In this document: one piece after another, positions 1-11,267 of the stretch
How the letters are laid out: every line of letters begins with the position of its first letter
Position numbering within the stretch: position 1 is the stretch's first letter
From: Candidula unifasciata
Lineage: Eukaryota > Mollusca > Gastropoda > Stylommatophora > Geomitridae
Direction: 5' to 3'
Assembly (NCBI GenBank): GCA_905116865.2
Contig: CAJHNH020000838.1
Span: forward strand, 124,001-188,000
DNA: 64,000 nt
Notes under the pieces: generated by a model
Databases searched by the model: none
Told to the model about the DNA's origin: nothing
The model's input: only the letters and a program-made list of their open reading frames with translations
Translations under genes and position numbers: made by a program

Positions 1-518
1 AGTAATACAAAACACTGAAACAGACGTCGAATCTATTAAAACAGATAACAAATGAACATAACTGCGATGAACCTTGGCTTACAACGTATCTGCTTTCGCC
101 ATGATTCGGCTTTATATGATTACTGCAACATAGCTACTTGCACTGCTCTAACGTCTAGGATTGATAACACAAATGGCTCTCAGTTCCTTTATACATTTAT
201 GTCAGTTCATTCGATCACATTCTCCTACACTGTTCCAACAATTATTCAGACATCCACGAATCATTCTCAAGACATTGAAACGACATCTTCTATTAACACA
301 ACTGTCTTCCTCGACTTCTCGTAAGCAACTGATCACGAGTCCAGCTTGGGCTTCCCCTCACTGACTCGACCAGCCCAAAGTATCTCGTGCGGTCGCTTGT
401 AGCACGGACTTTCTACTTGCCACAATGTAAGCGTGGAGACCATGCAAAGCACCTCATCACAATAACAAATTAAGAAACAAGACACATGGAAGATAAGAAA
501 ATATTAAATATGACATAC

Positions 519-654
519 CTGATAAACTTTGGCACCACTGCCAGCACTGGGCACCTCATCAACTACATAGTCCAGAAGCTGTTCATGGAAGAACTGTTCA
601 ATAGCTGACTGAACCCCCTCAACTCCAATAACAGTCAAACCTCGGTCTGCCATC
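519..654 (-). CDS. TPMT: TPMT-like exon 3
   Basis: 136 nt encoding residues 64 (split Trp) to 109. The acceptor is TGTGTACCAG and the donor is CAG/GTATGT. It carries ADRGLTVIGVE, the second SAM-binding strand and its acidic residue, then FFHEQLLDY, and ends AKVYQ, aligning with the TPMT family KVF region. It ends in phase 0. Confidence 0.85.
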
Positions 655-3600
655 CTGGTACACACAAGTAGCATCTGGTAACAACATTATACTCAAAGTT
701 GATAGTAACAATATGCTCATAGTTGACTGAACTCTCTGTGTGGAGGTTATGGGGCTCTATCTGGGTGGAGTTCTTGGGCTCTATCTGGGTAGAGTTCTGG
801 GGCTCTATTTGAGTGAAGGTTCTGGGGCTCTATCTGGGTGGAGGTTCTGGGGCTCTATATGGGTGGAGGTTCTGGGGCTCTATCTGGGTGGAGGTTCTGA
901 GACTCTATCTGGGTGGAGGTTCTGAGCTCTATTTGGAAAAGAAGAAGAGAATAGACCTTGTGCCCCCTAACAAGACTTCTAATTTGTATTTGCTGAAATC
1001 AAATGTGCTGGCCCAAAAGGCACAGATACTGCAGTCTAGCTGTCAATCACAACATACCAAATTCTATTTTAAGGGTTAGCACAGAAAAGGAAGATTATAC
1101 TTAACCCAGAATTCACAGCGACAAATAACAATCTTCAACAGCTTTGTTTTTAGATAGCTGGCAGACTCACTGCCAATGTTTCTCTTCAACTCAGCCAGTC
1201 TGCCCACCGGTTAGTCTGTCTGTGTGCTTGTATGTGTCAAAAATATGCCAAAATAAATGTTTTTAAAATATCACAAGCTTCCTCAATAATCTAGCAGAAA
1301 AGAAGACTAAGAAATAAATCACGTAAGAAAGAAAGAATGAAAAAAAAAAAAGAAAGAAAGGAAACAAAAAAGGAAAGAAAGTTAACTATAACCATGGTCA
1401 ACATACACACACCAGTTAACTTGAATGTGCAGCCACTGAAGTCCAAAACCACAACAATCAATAGCATCTACTCTGTGAATCCCCAACAAAATCCTACAGT
1501 TACAAGTGGAGACAAGAGACCAGACAGTTCTCACCACTTCATGTCTACTGACTTTCCACACAGCGGGAAGAAGACAGCATTGGCTCCAGCCTCGGGAATT
1601 AACTTTTCCACATGTCTCTGTAGTGCCCTGTAGCAAGTCACAGAACAGACTGTTTCAAACTCTGTTACTCCAGAGTTCAAAATTATTAAACATATTAGCA
1701 AGTTAAAGTTAGTCAAGTGAATTAAACTCATTGCACTGGGTTTTATCCCCATATGGCTCGGTCTCACTCCGCAGAACCGGTAGCTGCCTCACACAAACAA
1801 TGAACTCCTTAGCTCCAACCGGATCTCTATTAAAAACTATACTCTGAAACTAAATGACACATCAGAGAAATGAATCTAGGATTTTTGCAGCACAAGGCAA
1901 ACAGGTTACATACAGCCTTAAATAGGTTATTTGCAGCCTCCATCAGGTTACATACAGCCTCCATCAGGTTACATACAGCCCCCATCAGGTTACATACAGC
2001 CCCCATCAGGTTACATACAGCCCCCATCAGGTTACATACAGCCCCCATCAGGTTACATACAGCCTCCATCAGGTTACATACAGCCCCCATCAGGTTACAT
2101 ACAGCCCCCATCAGGTTACATACAGCCCCCATCAGGTTACATACAGCCTCCATCAGGTTACATACAGCCTCCATCAGGTTACATACAGCCCCCATCAGGT
2201 TACATACAGCCTTCATCAGGTTACATACAGCCGCCATCAGGTTACATACAGCCCCCATCAGGTTACATACAGCCCCCATCAGGTTACATACAGCCCCCAT
2301 CAGGTTACATACAGCCTTCATCAGGTTACATACAGCCTCCATCAGGTTACATACAGCCTTCATCAGGTTACATACAGCCTTCATCAGGTTACATACAGCC
2401 TTCATCAGGTTACATACAGCCCCCATCAGGTTACATACAGCCCCCATCAGGTTACATACAGCCGCCATCAGGTTACATACAGCCGCCATCAGGTTACATA
2501 CAGCCTTCATCAGGTTACATACAGCCTTCATCAGGTTACATACAGCCTTCATTAGGTTACATACAGCCCCCATCAGGTTACATACAGCCCCCATCAGGTT
2601 ACATACAGCCTCCATCAGGTTACATACAGCCCCCATCAGGTTACATACATACCCCATCAGGTTACATACAGCGCCTATCAGGTTACATACAGCCTCCATC
2701 AGGTTACATACAGCCCCCATCAGGTTACATACAGCCTCCATCAGGTTACATACAGCCTCCATCAGGTTACATACAGCCTCCATCAGGTTACATACAGCCT
2801 CCATCAGGTTACATACAGCCTCCATCAGGTTACATACAGCCTCCATCAGGTTACATACAGCCTCCATCAGGTTACATACAGCCTCCATCAGGTTACATAC
2901 AGCCTCCATCAGGTTACATACAGCCTCCATCAGGTTACATACAGCCTCCATCAGGTTACAAACATCCTCTATTAGACTATAGACAGCAAATACATCAATG
3001 ATCTCCCACACAGCAGAGATTTGTTGGGCCACAGGCAACTTATTGTAGCCACGGCAACCGACTGTGACAGCTCTTTTTCTCTCTATATTTCAGTCTGTCT
3101 GTCAGTTTGTCTATCTATTTATCTCTCATTTACATACAGTAATCACCCAAAGGATCTGCACCAGCTCTATACTTCTTTTATTTAATCCACTAAGGTTTAA
3201 TCAGTAGTGATGGACTGAATTCTTTTTCTACCAGGCAACCCTCCTCACAAGATTCGCTACAACTTACATGACAGACTCAACTTCACCCGGTCTGTCCCAC
3301 TCCTCACAAGATTTGCTACAACTTACATGACAGACTCAACTTCACCCGGTCTGTCCCACTCCTCACAAGATTTGCTACAACTTACATGACAGACTCAACT
3401 TCACCCGGTCTGTCCCACTCCTCACAAGATTCGCTACAACTTACATGACAGACTCAACTTCACCCGGTCTGTCCCACTCCTCACAAGATTCGCTACAACT
3501 TACATGACAGACTTAACTTCACCCAGTCTGTCCCACTCCTCACAAGATTTGCTACAACTTACATGACAGACTCAACTTCACCCGGTCTGTCCCACTCTTT

Positions 3601-4317
3601 ACAAGATTTGCTACAACTTACATGACAGACTCAACTTCACCCGGTCTGTCCCACTCCTCACAAGATTTGCTACAACTTACATGACAGGCTCAACTTCATC
3701 CGGTCTGTCCCACTCCTCACAAGATTTGCTACAACTTACATGACAGGCTCAACTTCACCCGGTCTGTCCCACTCTTCACAAGATTTGCTACAACTTACAT
3801 GACAGTCTCAACTTCACCCGGTCTGTCCCACTCCTCACAAGATTCACTACAGCTTACATGAAAGGTTTAACTTCACCCAGACTGTCCCCCTCCTCACAAG
3901 ATTCGCTACAGCTTACATGACAGGCTCAACTGTCCCACTTCTCTGTTACATTAACATGCATAATAGACATCTGACCTTTTTAATTATCTTAAATAACTTG
4001 TTGGCTAAGTAAAGGTTGTCTGGTTGCTAGACTGGTTGGCTGGCTGGTTATCTGGCAGCTAGACTAGTTGGCTGGCTGGTTGTCACAGCCCATCTGGTGT
4101 CGAGACTGTTCTCTTGAAGAAGTAAAGTGAAATCTCAAGAACTCGCCTTCCCCTCCCCGCAGTGTATGACCCCTAACAAATACATAACTGTAGCTTCATT
4201 TAAAGACAAACTGACATACGGGTTCACATATGTTCTGTGGAAGCCAATCTGTCCTTTGTCCCATCTGTCCTTCCAATGGGAAATCTGGTCGTCTGGATGT
4301 AATGTTTCAGAGGACAT
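519..4317 (-). CDS. TPMT: Thiopurine S-methyltransferase-like gene, 5' half (3 exons, continues off left edge)
   Basis: Three minus-strand exons join in frame: 4317-4220, 1627-1535 and 654-519, giving 109 residues. All donors are GT and all acceptors AG, and the phases match (2+1, 2+1, 0). The product matches the N-terminal half of class I SAM-dependent thiopurine methyltransferases, soluble enzymes of about 230-245 residues that S-methylate aromatic thiols. Visible motifs are an N-terminal W-x3-W-x3-Q-x-G-FH segment (residues 15-27), the SAM-binding FFPLCGK loop followed by a VDMKW stretch (52-64), and ADRG-x3-IGVE ending at the Glu expected to hold SAM (66-76), then an aligned QFFHEQ stretch. 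The start ATG at 4317 has an A at -3 and an in-frame TGA 15 bases upstream. The C-terminal half must lie below position 519; I see no further exon there. Introns hold the 25-, 21- and 59-bp arrays. Confidence 0.88.
740..925. repeat. 25-bp minisatellite, about 7 copies
   Basis: Tandem units built on GGGGCTCTATCTGGGTGGAG plus GTTCT, with the period confirmed at 799, 824, 849 and 874. It lies in TPMT intron 2 (between exons 2 and 3). Small open frames here are by-products. Confidence 0.9.
930..1534. other. TPMT intron 2 remainder
   Basis: Intronic sequence with an A-rich stretch at 1337-1380 and no recognisable gene or element. Confidence 0.5.
1535..1627 (-). CDS. TPMT: TPMT-like exon 2
   Basis: 93 nt encoding the end of the split Pro33 to the start of split Trp64. 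The acceptor is TTGCTACAG and the donor is TG/GTGAGA. It contains the family hallmark FFPLCGKSVDMKW, the SAM-binding glycine loop. Confidence 0.87.
1735..1805. repeat. Dispersed repeat copy, related to 41795-41870
   Basis: TTGCACTGGGTTTTATCCCC and the following 45 bases closely resemble the sequence at about 41795-41870 in the same orientation. Family unknown. It lies in TPMT intron 1. Confidence 0.45.
1931..2962. repeat. 21-bp minisatellite, about 49 copies
   Basis: Units are CATCAGGTTACATACAGCC plus two variable bases (TC, CC, TT or GC). The unit is 7 codons long and free of stops, so it opens frames of about 350-400 codons on both strands (for example a PPSGYIQ heptapeptide on the plus strand). 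It lies in TPMT intron 1, so I read it as non-coding. Variants such as CATACCCC near 2648 mark diverged units. Confidence 0.93.
3239..3935. repeat. 59-bp minisatellite, about 11-12 copies
   Basis: Units begin CTCCTCACAAGATTTGCTAC and end with CCCGGTCTGTCCCA. The period of 59 is visible as a one-base shift per 60-base line. The last units near 3840-3930 are diverged. It lies in TPMT intron 1, downstream of the 21-bp array. Confidence 0.92.
4220..4317 (-). CDS. TPMT: TPMT-like exon 1 with start codon
   Basis: 98 nt encoding residues 1-32 and two bases of codon 33. It starts MSSETLHPDDQISHWKDRW and continues DKGQIGFH, which matches the TPMT-family N-terminus. The donor is AACCC/GTATGT. An in-frame TGA lies just upstream of the ATG, so this is the likely translation start unless a 5' intron intervenes. 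Confidence 0.83.
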
Positions 4318-4599
4318 GGTTATCTCCTGTCACGCCTAGCAGTGTCTCACACTGTTTCACAGACAATGAGAATGTTTTCATTAGCATATTTAATTATATC
4401 GTTACAGAGATTTAGTTCACTACAAATATGTCAGAGTGAGAGTGAGGGTCAGAGTGAGAGTGAGATGTCTGGGTTGCCAAAAAAACACACACAAAAAAGG
4501 TTACAGTAATTAAAATGTTGAAATGCATCATCTAAAATTATTTTCTGATTATTTATATAATTGTAGACTTAAAATTCACTTTGCTCTAAGACTGGCACT

Positions 4600-5220
4600 T
4601 GAATGAGGTGCTGTTGGATTGCATTTCTCAAGAGCTATCCAACAATTTTAGTAATTATAATTATACTTGGAAAACAGTGGTGGAAAACATTTTCTGTGAA
4701 GAGCCATTGGGTTGTTTATCACATTATTCACAGACCACAGAAAATTATGGCTATAACAAGTACTGCCATATTACGTTCTGCTATGAGTTGTCAAAAAAGA
4801 CAGAAACCCACATGAGGTGGATAAAATCGCATTGTGGCATCAAAGGCAATGAAAGAGCTGATGCTCTAGCTTTGGAAGACAGCAGAAAACCACAAATCTA
4901 CCAGCCACTACCTTTTCCAGAAGTCAAAATTCACACTAATAGTTAATAGAAAATCAGAAACAGACTGAAGAACAAACACAGGTTATAACCATGAAAAAGA
5001 TTTTCTTAAACATTTTAAGTGGACAGACCAAGTCGCAGTTTTTTACTTACGCATTGGACACTGCAGACTCAATCAACACTCATATAAATTAGGCATGAGC
5101 CAAACAGCTCTCTGCCAGTGTCTTCATGCTAAACAGACTCCAGAACATGTCTTGTAAGAGTGTTCTTTCTTGGCGGAGCTGCAGAGCAACGTCTGGTCAC
5201 ACCCAGTCGACCTGTATACT
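4600..5220 (+). mobile_element. Non-LTR retrotransposon relic: RNase H and C-terminal Cys motif
   Basis: At 4812-4905 the plus strand reads MRWIKSHCGIKGNERADALA, the classic RNase H end of I/Jockey-type LINEs. After a frameshift, 5050-5215 reads LRIGHCRLNQHSYKLGMSQT followed by a C-x-C...H-x4-C C-terminal zinc motif with an in-frame stop (HVL*ECSF). It is dead: frameshifted and with stops, with no upstream reverse transcriptase. Confidence 0.75.
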
Positions 5221-5527
5221 AGTTTATTTATTTCAAATAATTCTACACGCTCTAATTTTCAATGTAAACAAAGCCAAAACGAAAGTGCGCAGTTTGGTTG
5301 CGCAGAGAAAACCTTGTTTGAAACAATGTTTCTGGGACGCAAGTTTTAACAGCTGTTTTTTTACATCTCATCTCCACAAAAACCTACATATCTCAGCTCA
5401 GAAATGACATACAAGCCTAAATGAGGTACCGTTGGAAAGAGATTGTTTACAACTATCTAACTGTGCTGCTTTTATTGGTGTAGAGGGCATTTAAAAAATT
5501 TGACTAATGTTAATGTAGCTACTCAGG

Positions 5528-5642
5528 ACACTGCGATAAATGCTTTTCCCCCCATCTTCAGCAGCCAGCGCAGAGTTCCAACTGTGATGAACAGTGATGG
5601 TACCAGCAGTCACAGTCAGTAGAACTAGCAACAATACACACA
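5528..5642 (-). repeat. Dispersed 'CPECCDV' repeat, copy 1
   Basis: The minus strand reads a degraded GTLRWLLKMGG segment shared with copies at about 8250, 20130, 20373, 29400, 53640 and 60985. The conserved Cys motif is lost in this copy. Confidence 0.55.
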
Positions 5643-5821
5643 AAGGTTACAACAGATCACCTGAGTTGTGTATGCGGATAAGTGAGACAAGTCTGAGACT
5701 TGGGATGAGCTGATCAATGATACAAACCTGAGAGCTGGGGACGAAGCCAGGGCTGGATGTATGGCTAGCAGTCGTCAGCTGGACTTTGTCTCTCTAGTTA
5801 GAAAGTACCGCTTGTTGAAGC

Positions 5822-5829
5822 TTCCGGTC
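5822..5829. repeat. Left 8-bp target-site duplication of hAT-1
   Basis: TTCCGGTC, identical to 8135-8142. An 8-bp duplication is the signature of hAT transposition. Confidence 0.88.
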
Positions 5830-7019
5830 CAGTGTTGCCACTTTTCTTTGACAATAAATATCCAAAACGGTGTCAAAAAATATCTAAAAAGATCTAAATC
5901 TGCGTGGAAAAGATCTAGAAAAAACATCCAAATTGAAAAAGTCAAACCTTTTATAGCTTTTGTTATGACTCACCCTATATAATCATGTCCTCACCTTCAC
6001 TGATGTCTGCCTCACAGGATCCACAGGATAAACTTAGCTTGGATAATGAAGTTGAAGCTTCAGATCCAAAATGACCCTGGTATGCTTTAGCTGTTCAAAT
6101 TTCTTTATTAGTGGAACAGTAGGCTTATTTCTCTAGTCTCATCAGGCCGAATTTTAATGGCACGATAGCATTTAAGAGGTCAAATTTCATCCTGTTTTTT
6201 AGGTTAGATTTGATATAACTCCTAGCACTGAAAACTCTTTCTATGTCAGCATTTGAGTGGGGTAGTATCATGGCAGATATGGCACTTTAAAGAGCTTACA
6301 GAATGGACTGTTTGATGAGGCATCTTTAAATTGTCTCACTTCACTCCAAAACGCTGTAGTTTCTGTTTTGTTTGTCCATTCAGCTAACTTTATTTTGGTT
6401 AACTGATATTCTGCTTCCGCGACACTATTATCAGAGCCCCTAAACAATTCATAACTTTACAATATTTAGGTATGTCCTTTATTGGCTGAAGTATGTTGCT
6501 CATAGAAAAAATGGAAAGTATTTTTCAAAACATCTAGATTTTCAGGAAGTCTCTGCTTCAATTGCTTCAATAATGAGTTAAGGAAATCTCGACAGCGTTT
6601 TCTTAAGTTGTTCTCATCATTCTCTGTTAGCGGTCCTTTTGTTTTTAAATCATCAATTTTTGATTCGATTTAATATCCAAGGTGTGACTTAGGAGCCAAA
6701 TAGCTCTCTATAGTGCAAGTGAGCAAATCAACTTTAGAAGTTGGCAACACCAGTCTTTTACCGAGTGAAATAGCAAGGTGAGATCATCAAGTAATTTAAC
6801 TTTATCAACAAGTTTAGAATCGAACAGTTTATTAACTTTTTGCACTTCCATTAGAATAGGTTATAAAAAGAGAATGAATGACAAATTTTTTTCATCACTG
6901 TACATTCCATAAAGTATTTCAACTGTGTAGCACTTTTCACTTTGTCTTGTTATTTCAAAGTGTGTCTTCAACTTCAGCCATTGCTTCATAATTCTTTCAA
7001 CAGCTGGTTAAATTGATAA

Positions 7020-7352
7020 TCATCTAGTTTTGCAATCTGACAGAATTTTCGGTGGTGTGGAACCATCATTCAAGGCTGTATATAATGTATTGTATTGCTG
7101 TTGTCTGACAAATGATTTTGAAAACCAGTAAAGTGTTTCAGCAATAAGGTATTCCAAATTCCTTGGTAAATATTTAGATGAAACATGTGATAATGCTAGC
7201 TGTAATGAATGACGCATACATTTTATAAGTATTAACGATGGGTTAGCTTCCTTCAACTTGGCATAAACGTCATTGTTTATACCAACCATCACTGAGGCAT
7301 TATCAGTACCAATTACAGCCAAATTCTTCAAGCCTAACTGTTTGCTGCACAC
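7020..7352 (-). pseudogene. hAT transposase catalytic-region fragment
   Basis: A 110-codon open stretch with GTDNASVM, a C-x2-HSLQLA-x2-H segment and a WFSKS region, as in hAT/DUF4371 transposases. It is cut off from the BED finger by stops. It lies within hAT-1. Confidence 0.75.
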
Positions 7353-7495
7353 TTTTCAAATTGAACTAGTCCAAGATTTTTTACAAATCGATCAAATGGT
7401 CAAGTTTGAAATTGCGCAGTGACAAATTAAAAACATTGCGACTGATACTTCAACTTTTGATCATTCATTTATCAGTATAGTTCTGAAAACAGATG

Positions 7496-7687
7496 TCAGC
7501 GGTTTAATATCTTTAAATGAAACTGCAGTTTTATGCTTTTTTTTTTTTTTGGGGTCTCTGCATGACTCTTTGAGTTTTGTATTTTCGCTTTAATTTCACA
7601 CTTGCAGTACTTACAACAAGCTTTGGTCATATCCCCAGTTTTTAATTTTGTCATCATGCAACCACTCTTTCCAAATTTTTTGCTCAT
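7496..7687 (-). pseudogene. hAT transposase BED-finger N-terminus
   Basis: Starts MSKKFGKSG; a CKYC pair and downstream His fit a BED zinc finger that binds transposon ends. The frame ends after 63 codons. A T-run at 7540-7551 (Lys run in the translation) may mark the frame break. Confidence 0.6.
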
Positions 7688-8134
7688 ACTTTACTTTTGG
7701 CATGTTGAAAGGTTTTTTCAAAGTGAAAGCCACATAAGAAGGTCAGCAATTATTTTTTTTTAATCACATGAAAAAAAACGCAAAGTCAGCACAGTGGAAA
7801 TACGGTTGAAACAAAGTTAATATGATTTACGCGCGTTTTTATTAATCAGTACCGGGGCTGCCAGATATTTGTGCGTTGACCCCAGAGAGAGTTCAAAGTT
7901 TAAGTAATGGCAGTTGTCACAATGTACGTGCCAGACCAAAAACAAAAATATTGTAGTAAATATTTTACACAGTAATTATTAAATTGACAATGAAAGAAGA
8001 AAAAATCTATAAAATATCTAACTCCATATGAAAAAATCTAGAAAAATATTTACGATCTAAACGTCAAAAACAGTATCTAAATGCAATGAAAAAGATCTAA
8101 ATTTGGATATAAAAGATCCAAAATGGTAACACTG

Positions 8135-8142
8135 TTCCGGTC
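8135..8142. repeat. Right 8-bp target-site duplication of hAT-1
   Basis: TTCCGGTC, identical to 5822-5829. Confidence 0.88.
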
Positions 8143-8247
8143 TCGTGACTCGTACATGCACCACTTGGCCTATATTCGGTTTTTGTTGTTGTTGTAAACA
8201 AGTGAATAACAATACAAGTTCAGTTGATTCAGGAACTAACACCATAA

Positions 8248-8400
8248 CTCTCGGGACATTACCATAAGGGATCCGTCCCCATCTTTAGCAGCCAGCGCAG
8301 AGTTCCTGTTGCGGCGGTATTACTAACAACCTTGTATGACCGCCTTGTCTTTTCCCTGAGTTTTGAAAATGCGGTCCCAGAATGCATGGTCACTCCCCGT
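8248..8400 (-). repeat. Dispersed 'CPECCDV' repeat, copy 2
   Basis: The minus strand reads GTLRWLLKMGTDPLW, then a stop, then CPES, the same peptide-like core as the other copies. It sits just outside hAT-1, as copy 1 does on the other side. Confidence 0.55.
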
Positions 8401-8514
8401 TGTCCTGTTCTATTCAGCGTATGCTTTAATGCGAGTGTATGCTAGATATGCTGAGACAGCAGTCTGTCAATCTTTCCACAAGGGACTGTGATAGACATTC
8501 TGAGTGTTTTTCGC

Positions 8515-8585
8515 TGGCACAGGAGCGGAGCAAAGATGGGGCGACCCGTTTGCTATGAAGCTGAAACTAAGACTACCAGACTACC
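8515..8585 (+). repeat. Dispersed repeat shared with 35740-35830 and 53010-53100
   Basis: CACAGGAGCGGAGCAAAGAT and the following GGGGCGACCCGTTTGCTATG recur, reverse-complemented, at about 35740-35830 and, diverged, at 53010-53100. Family unknown; possibly a LINE fragment, since the 53-kb copy abuts a LINE tail. Confidence 0.45.
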
Positions 8586-8929
8586 AGACTGTTCTATTCA
8601 GACCTTGAACTGTCTCTGGATTCGTTTTACCATAGAGAAAAGAACGCTGTCTGCGTGCTTACGCCCCTTATGCAGAAAACGTCCCGTGTAGAAACTATCG
8701 TCTGTTACTAATAGTACCATGCTAGCTGCGCAAGTATACTCTCCACAGCTAAGCAACGAATGCGAAAATATCACGCCATACCCTCACCCAGTGTAATCGT
8801 TACCTGCTAGCGCGTTATTTTATTAAACCTCTTACACATGCGAAATGAGCAGGTCTTCCCACAGCTTCTTAGAATTCTTTGATTAATTATAGTGCTCTCA
8901 TATAGTGTGTACAATCTGTGCAGTTGACA

Positions 8930-9262
8930 TCATCTATGGTGAATTACAGACGGGTAAAAGATGTCGAGGTTGACCTCTTCTACGATAAAGATTGTGCAAG
9001 CGGGACATTAATGATACAGATGTTGAGGTGGACTCGTGGGAACAAAATCATATGAACCGGATTGTGTGGAGTGGGCACGCGAATTGAAAATTAAGCAAGA
9101 CGATTACAGAAAGGATGAGAGCTGAGCGTCAGAGAAGAAACAGACTTAACACAGATGTCGACAACAACGGTCCTGAAATCCCATGTTATAATTGTGGAAG
9201 ACATTTCTTAACGCGGGCGGGTCTTGCTAGTCACACTCGCCATCGCCATGGGCTGTGAGTCG
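8930..9262 (+). mobile_element. LINE 3' relic with C-terminal C2H2 finger
   Basis: At 9178-9259 the plus strand reads CYNCGRHFLTRAGLASHTRH and then HGL and a stop. A single terminal C2H2 finger with an 'R-x-GL-x-SH' pattern is common at the end of mollusc LINE open frames. Upstream sequence (LRWTRG, RMRAERQRR) fits the same LINE tail but is broken. Confidence 0.45.
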
Positions 9263-9401
9263 CATGTCTCCTCATAGCGTAGTATAACAGGGAAAGACGG
9301 AAAGGTGCCAGTCAGTCTGTGCAATAGAACATTTCAAAATTAGGACTAGCAGGTAAATGTGAATCCACGGCAGTGATACAACAGAATGGTTAACTTCTAC
9401 A

Positions 9402-9403
<2 letters not shown>

Positions 9404-9450
<47 letters not shown>
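9404..9450. repeat. (TA)n microsatellite
   Basis: About 23 TA pairs. Confidence 0.95.
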
Positions 9451-9452
<2 letters not shown>

Positions 9453-9639
9453 TCAGCGTGCACATAAACACATCTTCCGTAGCGCCAACGACTAGGCAAA
9501 AACTTGTGTTTAATGTGAAGCATGTCATAAGAGGTTGCTGTGTAGACTGAAGACACGATACAGACTAACACGTATGCTGCATGTTAATTACTACAACGTG
9601 TTCAAAATGTATTAAACTAGTGTTTGATGTTCATTGTTC

Positions 9640-10030
9640 ATTTAAAGATGATCCTCATCGCACATGACTATAAGTGCTCCGATCTGCTCCCGAGAATGTC
9701 TCCTAGTGTTTTTAAGCTAACAACTCCCATAGTGTGTGGTGAAGCACCTATACACTTCAACCTTCTTCTTGTTCTCTTGTCGTCTCACGGATACCAGGTT
9801 GTAGCCCATGGTAGTGGTTTTCTGTATTTGTTTTTGCATTTCTCGGGTGGCTTGGCTGATAAGATTTGTGAATCGTTTCACAGACACCATTTATCAGTCT
9901 CTTTCTTGGTCTTCCCTTCGTTTTCCTCACAGATGTCAAAGGTCTGCATCCTGGTCATGTTGAGCTTCAATATCTGCTATGGGAGACTGAGTATATTGTT
10001 TACATACATGTTATTTGCTATGGCGTGTGG
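9640..10030. other. No gene; possible LINE-tail remnant
   Basis: The minus strand at about 9830-9960 reads KTKGRPRKRLINGV, which recalls the 'RGRPR' tail of LINE reverse transcriptases, too short and degraded to classify. The long plus-strand open frame starting at 9624 has no recognisable domain and runs into the 53-bp array. Confidence 0.3.
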
Positions 10031-10112
10031 AAAGGGACGGCGACAGCCTAGCCACTGGACGTTGGTCAGCCGGCCCGAAGATTTTGGTTTCAAATCCGCA
10101 TTGTGGACGGTT
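10030..10112 (+). mobile_element. tRNA-derived SINE head (single copy)
   Basis: GACAGCCTAGCCACTGGACG resembles a pol III A box region, and GGTTTCAAATCC, about 40 bases later, a B box. The body beyond 10112 runs straight into the 53-bp array. Confidence 0.4.
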
Positions 10113-10134
10113 TTCTTCTTCTTGACATGGGGCA

Positions 10135-10950
10135 AGGTGTTTATCAGAAAGATGTGGACAAACACGATCGCTCACGCCAGGAGGCAAGGTGTTGTATCAG
10201 CAAGATGTGAACAAACACGATCGCCCACGCCAGGAGGCAAGGTGTTGTATCAGAAAGGTGTGAACAAACACGATCGCCCACGCCAGGGGGCAAAGTGTTG
10301 TCTCAGAAAGATGTGGACAAACACGATCGCCCACGCCAGGAGGCAAGGTGTTGTATCAGAAAGATGTGAACAAACACGATCGCCCACGCCAGGAGGCAAG
10401 GTGTTGTATCAGAAAGATGTGAACAAACACGATCGCCCACGCCAGGAGGCAAGGTGTTGTATCAGAAAGATGTGGACAAACACGATGGCCCACGCCAGGA
10501 GGCAAGGTGGTGTATCAAAAAGATGTGGACAAACACGATCGCCCACGCCAGGAGGCAAGGTGTTGTATCAGAAAGATGTGGACAAACACGATTGCCCACG
10601 CCAGGAGGCAAGGTGTTGTATCAGAAAGATGTGGACAAACACGATTGCCCACGCCAGGAGGCAAGGTGTTGTATCAGAAAGATGTGGACAAACACGATTG
10701 CCCACGCCAGGAGGCAAGGTGTTGTATCAGAAAGATGTGGACAAACACGATTGCCCACGCCAGGAGGCAAGGTGTTGTATCAGAAAGATGTGGACAAACA
10801 CGATTGCCCACGCCAGGAGGCAAGGTGTTGTATCAGAAAGATGTGGACAAAGATGATCGCCCACGCCAGGGGGCAAGGTGTTGTATCAGAAAGATGTGGA
10901 CAAACACGATCGCCCACGCCAGGAGGCAAGGTGTTGTATCAGAAAGATGA
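10135..10950. repeat. 53-bp minisatellite, about 15 copies
   Basis: Units read GTATCAGAAAGATGTGGACA, then AACACGATCGCCCACGCCAG, then GAGGCAAGGTGTT. The period of 53 was measured between 10563 and 10616. Because 53 is not a multiple of 3 the frames rotate but stay open, giving overlapping open frames that I do not regard as genes. Confidence 0.92.
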
Positions 10951-11261
10951 AATTTTAACTGTGAATAATCACTCATAATCCCGGATACTCTCAGAGTTAA
11001 CAACAACATAAACACACAATGTATTGGAAATTATTTGGAAAAAAAAACAGTAACCGGAAGTCGCATTTATATACAATTGTTTAATCAGCATGAACTTGAT
11101 AGATGGAGACATGCAATCTTTCCCCAAGGACAAACAGAATATCCCAATCATTGGTTGTGCCAAGAGATTTTATTATCCTAGCTGCCTTGTGTACACAATG
11201 TGTTTATACAAATTCACAGAACATCAGGTTCTTATTTTGTGTACACAAGAAACCAACACAA

Positions 11262-11267
11262 TTTATT
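11262..11267 (-). terminator. Candidate TEKT2 polyadenylation signal
   Basis: AATAAA on the minus strand, about 390 bases after the TEKT2 stop. A second AATAAA lies at 11174-11169. Which one is used cannot be told from sequence. Confidence 0.35.

Larger units (their letters stand above)
5830..8134 (-). mobile_element. hAT DNA transposon (hAT-1), complete ends, decayed transposase
   Basis: The element is 2305 bp. It starts CAGTGTTGCCAC and its other end read inward is CAGTGTTACCAT, an 11-bp inverted repeat with one mismatch, flanked by identical TTCCGGTC duplications. Both ends carry clusters of AGATCTA/ATATCTA-like subterminal motifs (5875-5935 and 8000-8120), typical transposase-binding clutter. 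The minus strand encodes transposase pieces: an N-terminal BED-type zinc finger (7687-7496, C-x2-C then H) and a catalytic-region piece at 7352-7020 (GTDNASVMVGINNDVYAKLK, then HSLQLALSHVSS), of the DUF4371 type seen in hAT transposases. Frameshifts and stops separate them, so it is inactive. Confidence 0.9.

Noticed and set aside
1830..3038. 402- and 370-codon open frames with heptapeptide repeats
   Set aside because: They exist only because the 21-bp unit is a multiple of three and lacks stops; they lie in a TPMT intron and open on both strands at once.
9624..10856. 410-codon frame as a gene
   Set aside because: The first half has no domain and the second half is the 53-bp array read in rotating frames.
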